A stretch of DNA of 27,845 bases, taken from positions 1 through 27,845 of the forward strand of contig JBBAFS010000014.1 in assembly GCA_041655255.1 (NCBI GenBank), given 5' to 3'. Positions 24,622 to 27,845 of this stretch are shown here, one piece after another. The notes under the pieces are model-generated. The model worked only from the letters and a program-made list of their open reading frames with translations. It did no database searches and was not told where the DNA came from. Made by a program: the position numbers and the translations under genes. This stretch comes from JBBAFS01 sp041655255 (GTDB lineage Bacteria; Spirochaetota; Spirochaetia; Sphaerochaetales; Sphaerochaetaceae). How positions within the stretch are numbered: position 1 is the first letter of the stretch; each line of letters begins with the position of its first letter.

Positions 24622-24737
24622 GGGACCGGCAGCTACCTACTCTCCCGCTATTACGCAGTACCATCGGCGCAAGAGGGCTTGACTTCCGTGTTCGAGATGG
24701 GAACGGGTATGACACCTCCGCTATGGCCACCGGGCCA
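24622..24737 (-). rRNA. rrf: 5S ribosomal RNA
   Basis: Minus-strand 5S: starts with GGCCCGGTGGCC, contains the highly conserved ACCCGTTCCCATCTCGAACACGG-type segment in its 5' half and the GAGAGTAGGT run near the 3' end. Its ends pair to form helix I with one mismatch. The length of about 116 nt is normal. Ends are set by the helix and may be off by one or two bases. Confidence 0.96.
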
Positions 24738-24793
24738 CCAGTGAATAAGATTCTCTATCGTAAACAAAAATCCAACCCACTGTAATCGGTTAA
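24738..24793 (-). other. 23S-5S spacer
   Basis: Short spacer between the 23S processing stem and 5S. No tRNA or other gene is seen in it. Confidence 0.7.
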
Positions 24794-24812
24794 GGGACCG
24801 ACACAACAATAT

Positions 24813-24820
<8 letters not shown>
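24794..24820 (-). other. 3' strand of the 23S processing stem
   Basis: These 27 nt pair with 27795-27821: one A-G mismatch and two G-U pairs, the rest Watson-Crick. This is the long helix closing pre-23S, expected to be cut by RNase III. Confidence 0.8.
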
Positions 24821-27794
<2,974 letters not shown>

Positions 27795-27802
<8 letters not shown>

Positions 27803-27821
27803 ATATTGTTTTGTCAATCCC
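27795..27821 (-). other. 5' strand of the 23S processing stem
   Basis: Partner of 24794-24820. It includes the first bases of mature 23S and extends about 19 nt upstream into the spacer. Confidence 0.8.
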
Positions 27822-27845
27822 TTCGCTTAGTATGTAAAAAATCTC
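27822..27845 (-). other. End of the spacer upstream of 23S rRNA
   Basis: Only 24 nt of the upstream spacer are in the window. They contain the second copy of the 17-nt sequence found in the rplK leader (27829-27845), cut off by the window edge. Any 16S gene, spacer tRNAs and the rRNA promoter would lie beyond. Confidence 0.6.

Overview
The window looks like a chromosomal segment of a moderately AT-rich spirochaete, probably Sphaerochaeta- or Treponema-like. This is an inference. It rests on the rpmG-trnW-secE-nusG-rplKAJL-rpoBC order, on an RpoB of about 1173 residues with Asn at the position equivalent to E. coli Ser531 (the state reported for naturally rifampicin-resistant treponemes), and on the 'AAGKKE'-type end of the MetQ signal peptide. 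Nothing in the window fixes genus or species.

Layout. Positions 1-11365, all on the minus strand, form one long transcription/translation block read from right to left: tRNA-Thr(GGT), rpmG, tRNA-Trp(CCA), secE, nusG, rplK, rplA, rplJ, rplL, rpoB, rpoC. A strong TTGACA-17-TAATTT promoter sits at its head. The nusG-rplK gap holds a structured leader sharing two motifs with the L1-binding arm of the 23S rRNA in this same window, as expected of L1 autoregulation. A divergent promoter drives glgP (glycogen phosphorylase) to the right.

Positions 13966-19400 are again minus strand: a three-gene DUF2089-like operon (HTH protein, small membrane protein, SHOCT-like-motif protein), a terminator, a TetR regulator, clpB with a 22-bp inverted repeat over its promoter region, and a DUF554 membrane protein whose promoter implies a leaderless mRNA. 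An M20 metallopeptidase on the plus strand (19564-21009) overlaps tail-to-tail with an ornithine carbamoyltransferase gene. That gene lies downstream of metN-metI-metQ, a D/L-methionine ABC importer with its own promoter. Beyond it, on the same strand, lie 5S and full-length 23S rRNA, the latter with a 27-nt flanking processing stem. The 16S gene, if linked, is beyond position 27845.

Together this is mainly housekeeping: RNA polymerase, ribosome assembly and elongation factors, protein disaggregation, glycogen use, methionine import and ornithine/citrulline metabolism. No CRISPR array, phage, insertion sequence or defence cluster was seen. The least understood parts are the DUF2089 triad, the clpB inverted repeat, the 29-nt palindrome before argF, the 17-nt sequence shared by the rplK leader and the 16S-23S spacer, and several start codons that promoter or ribosome-binding signals contradict.
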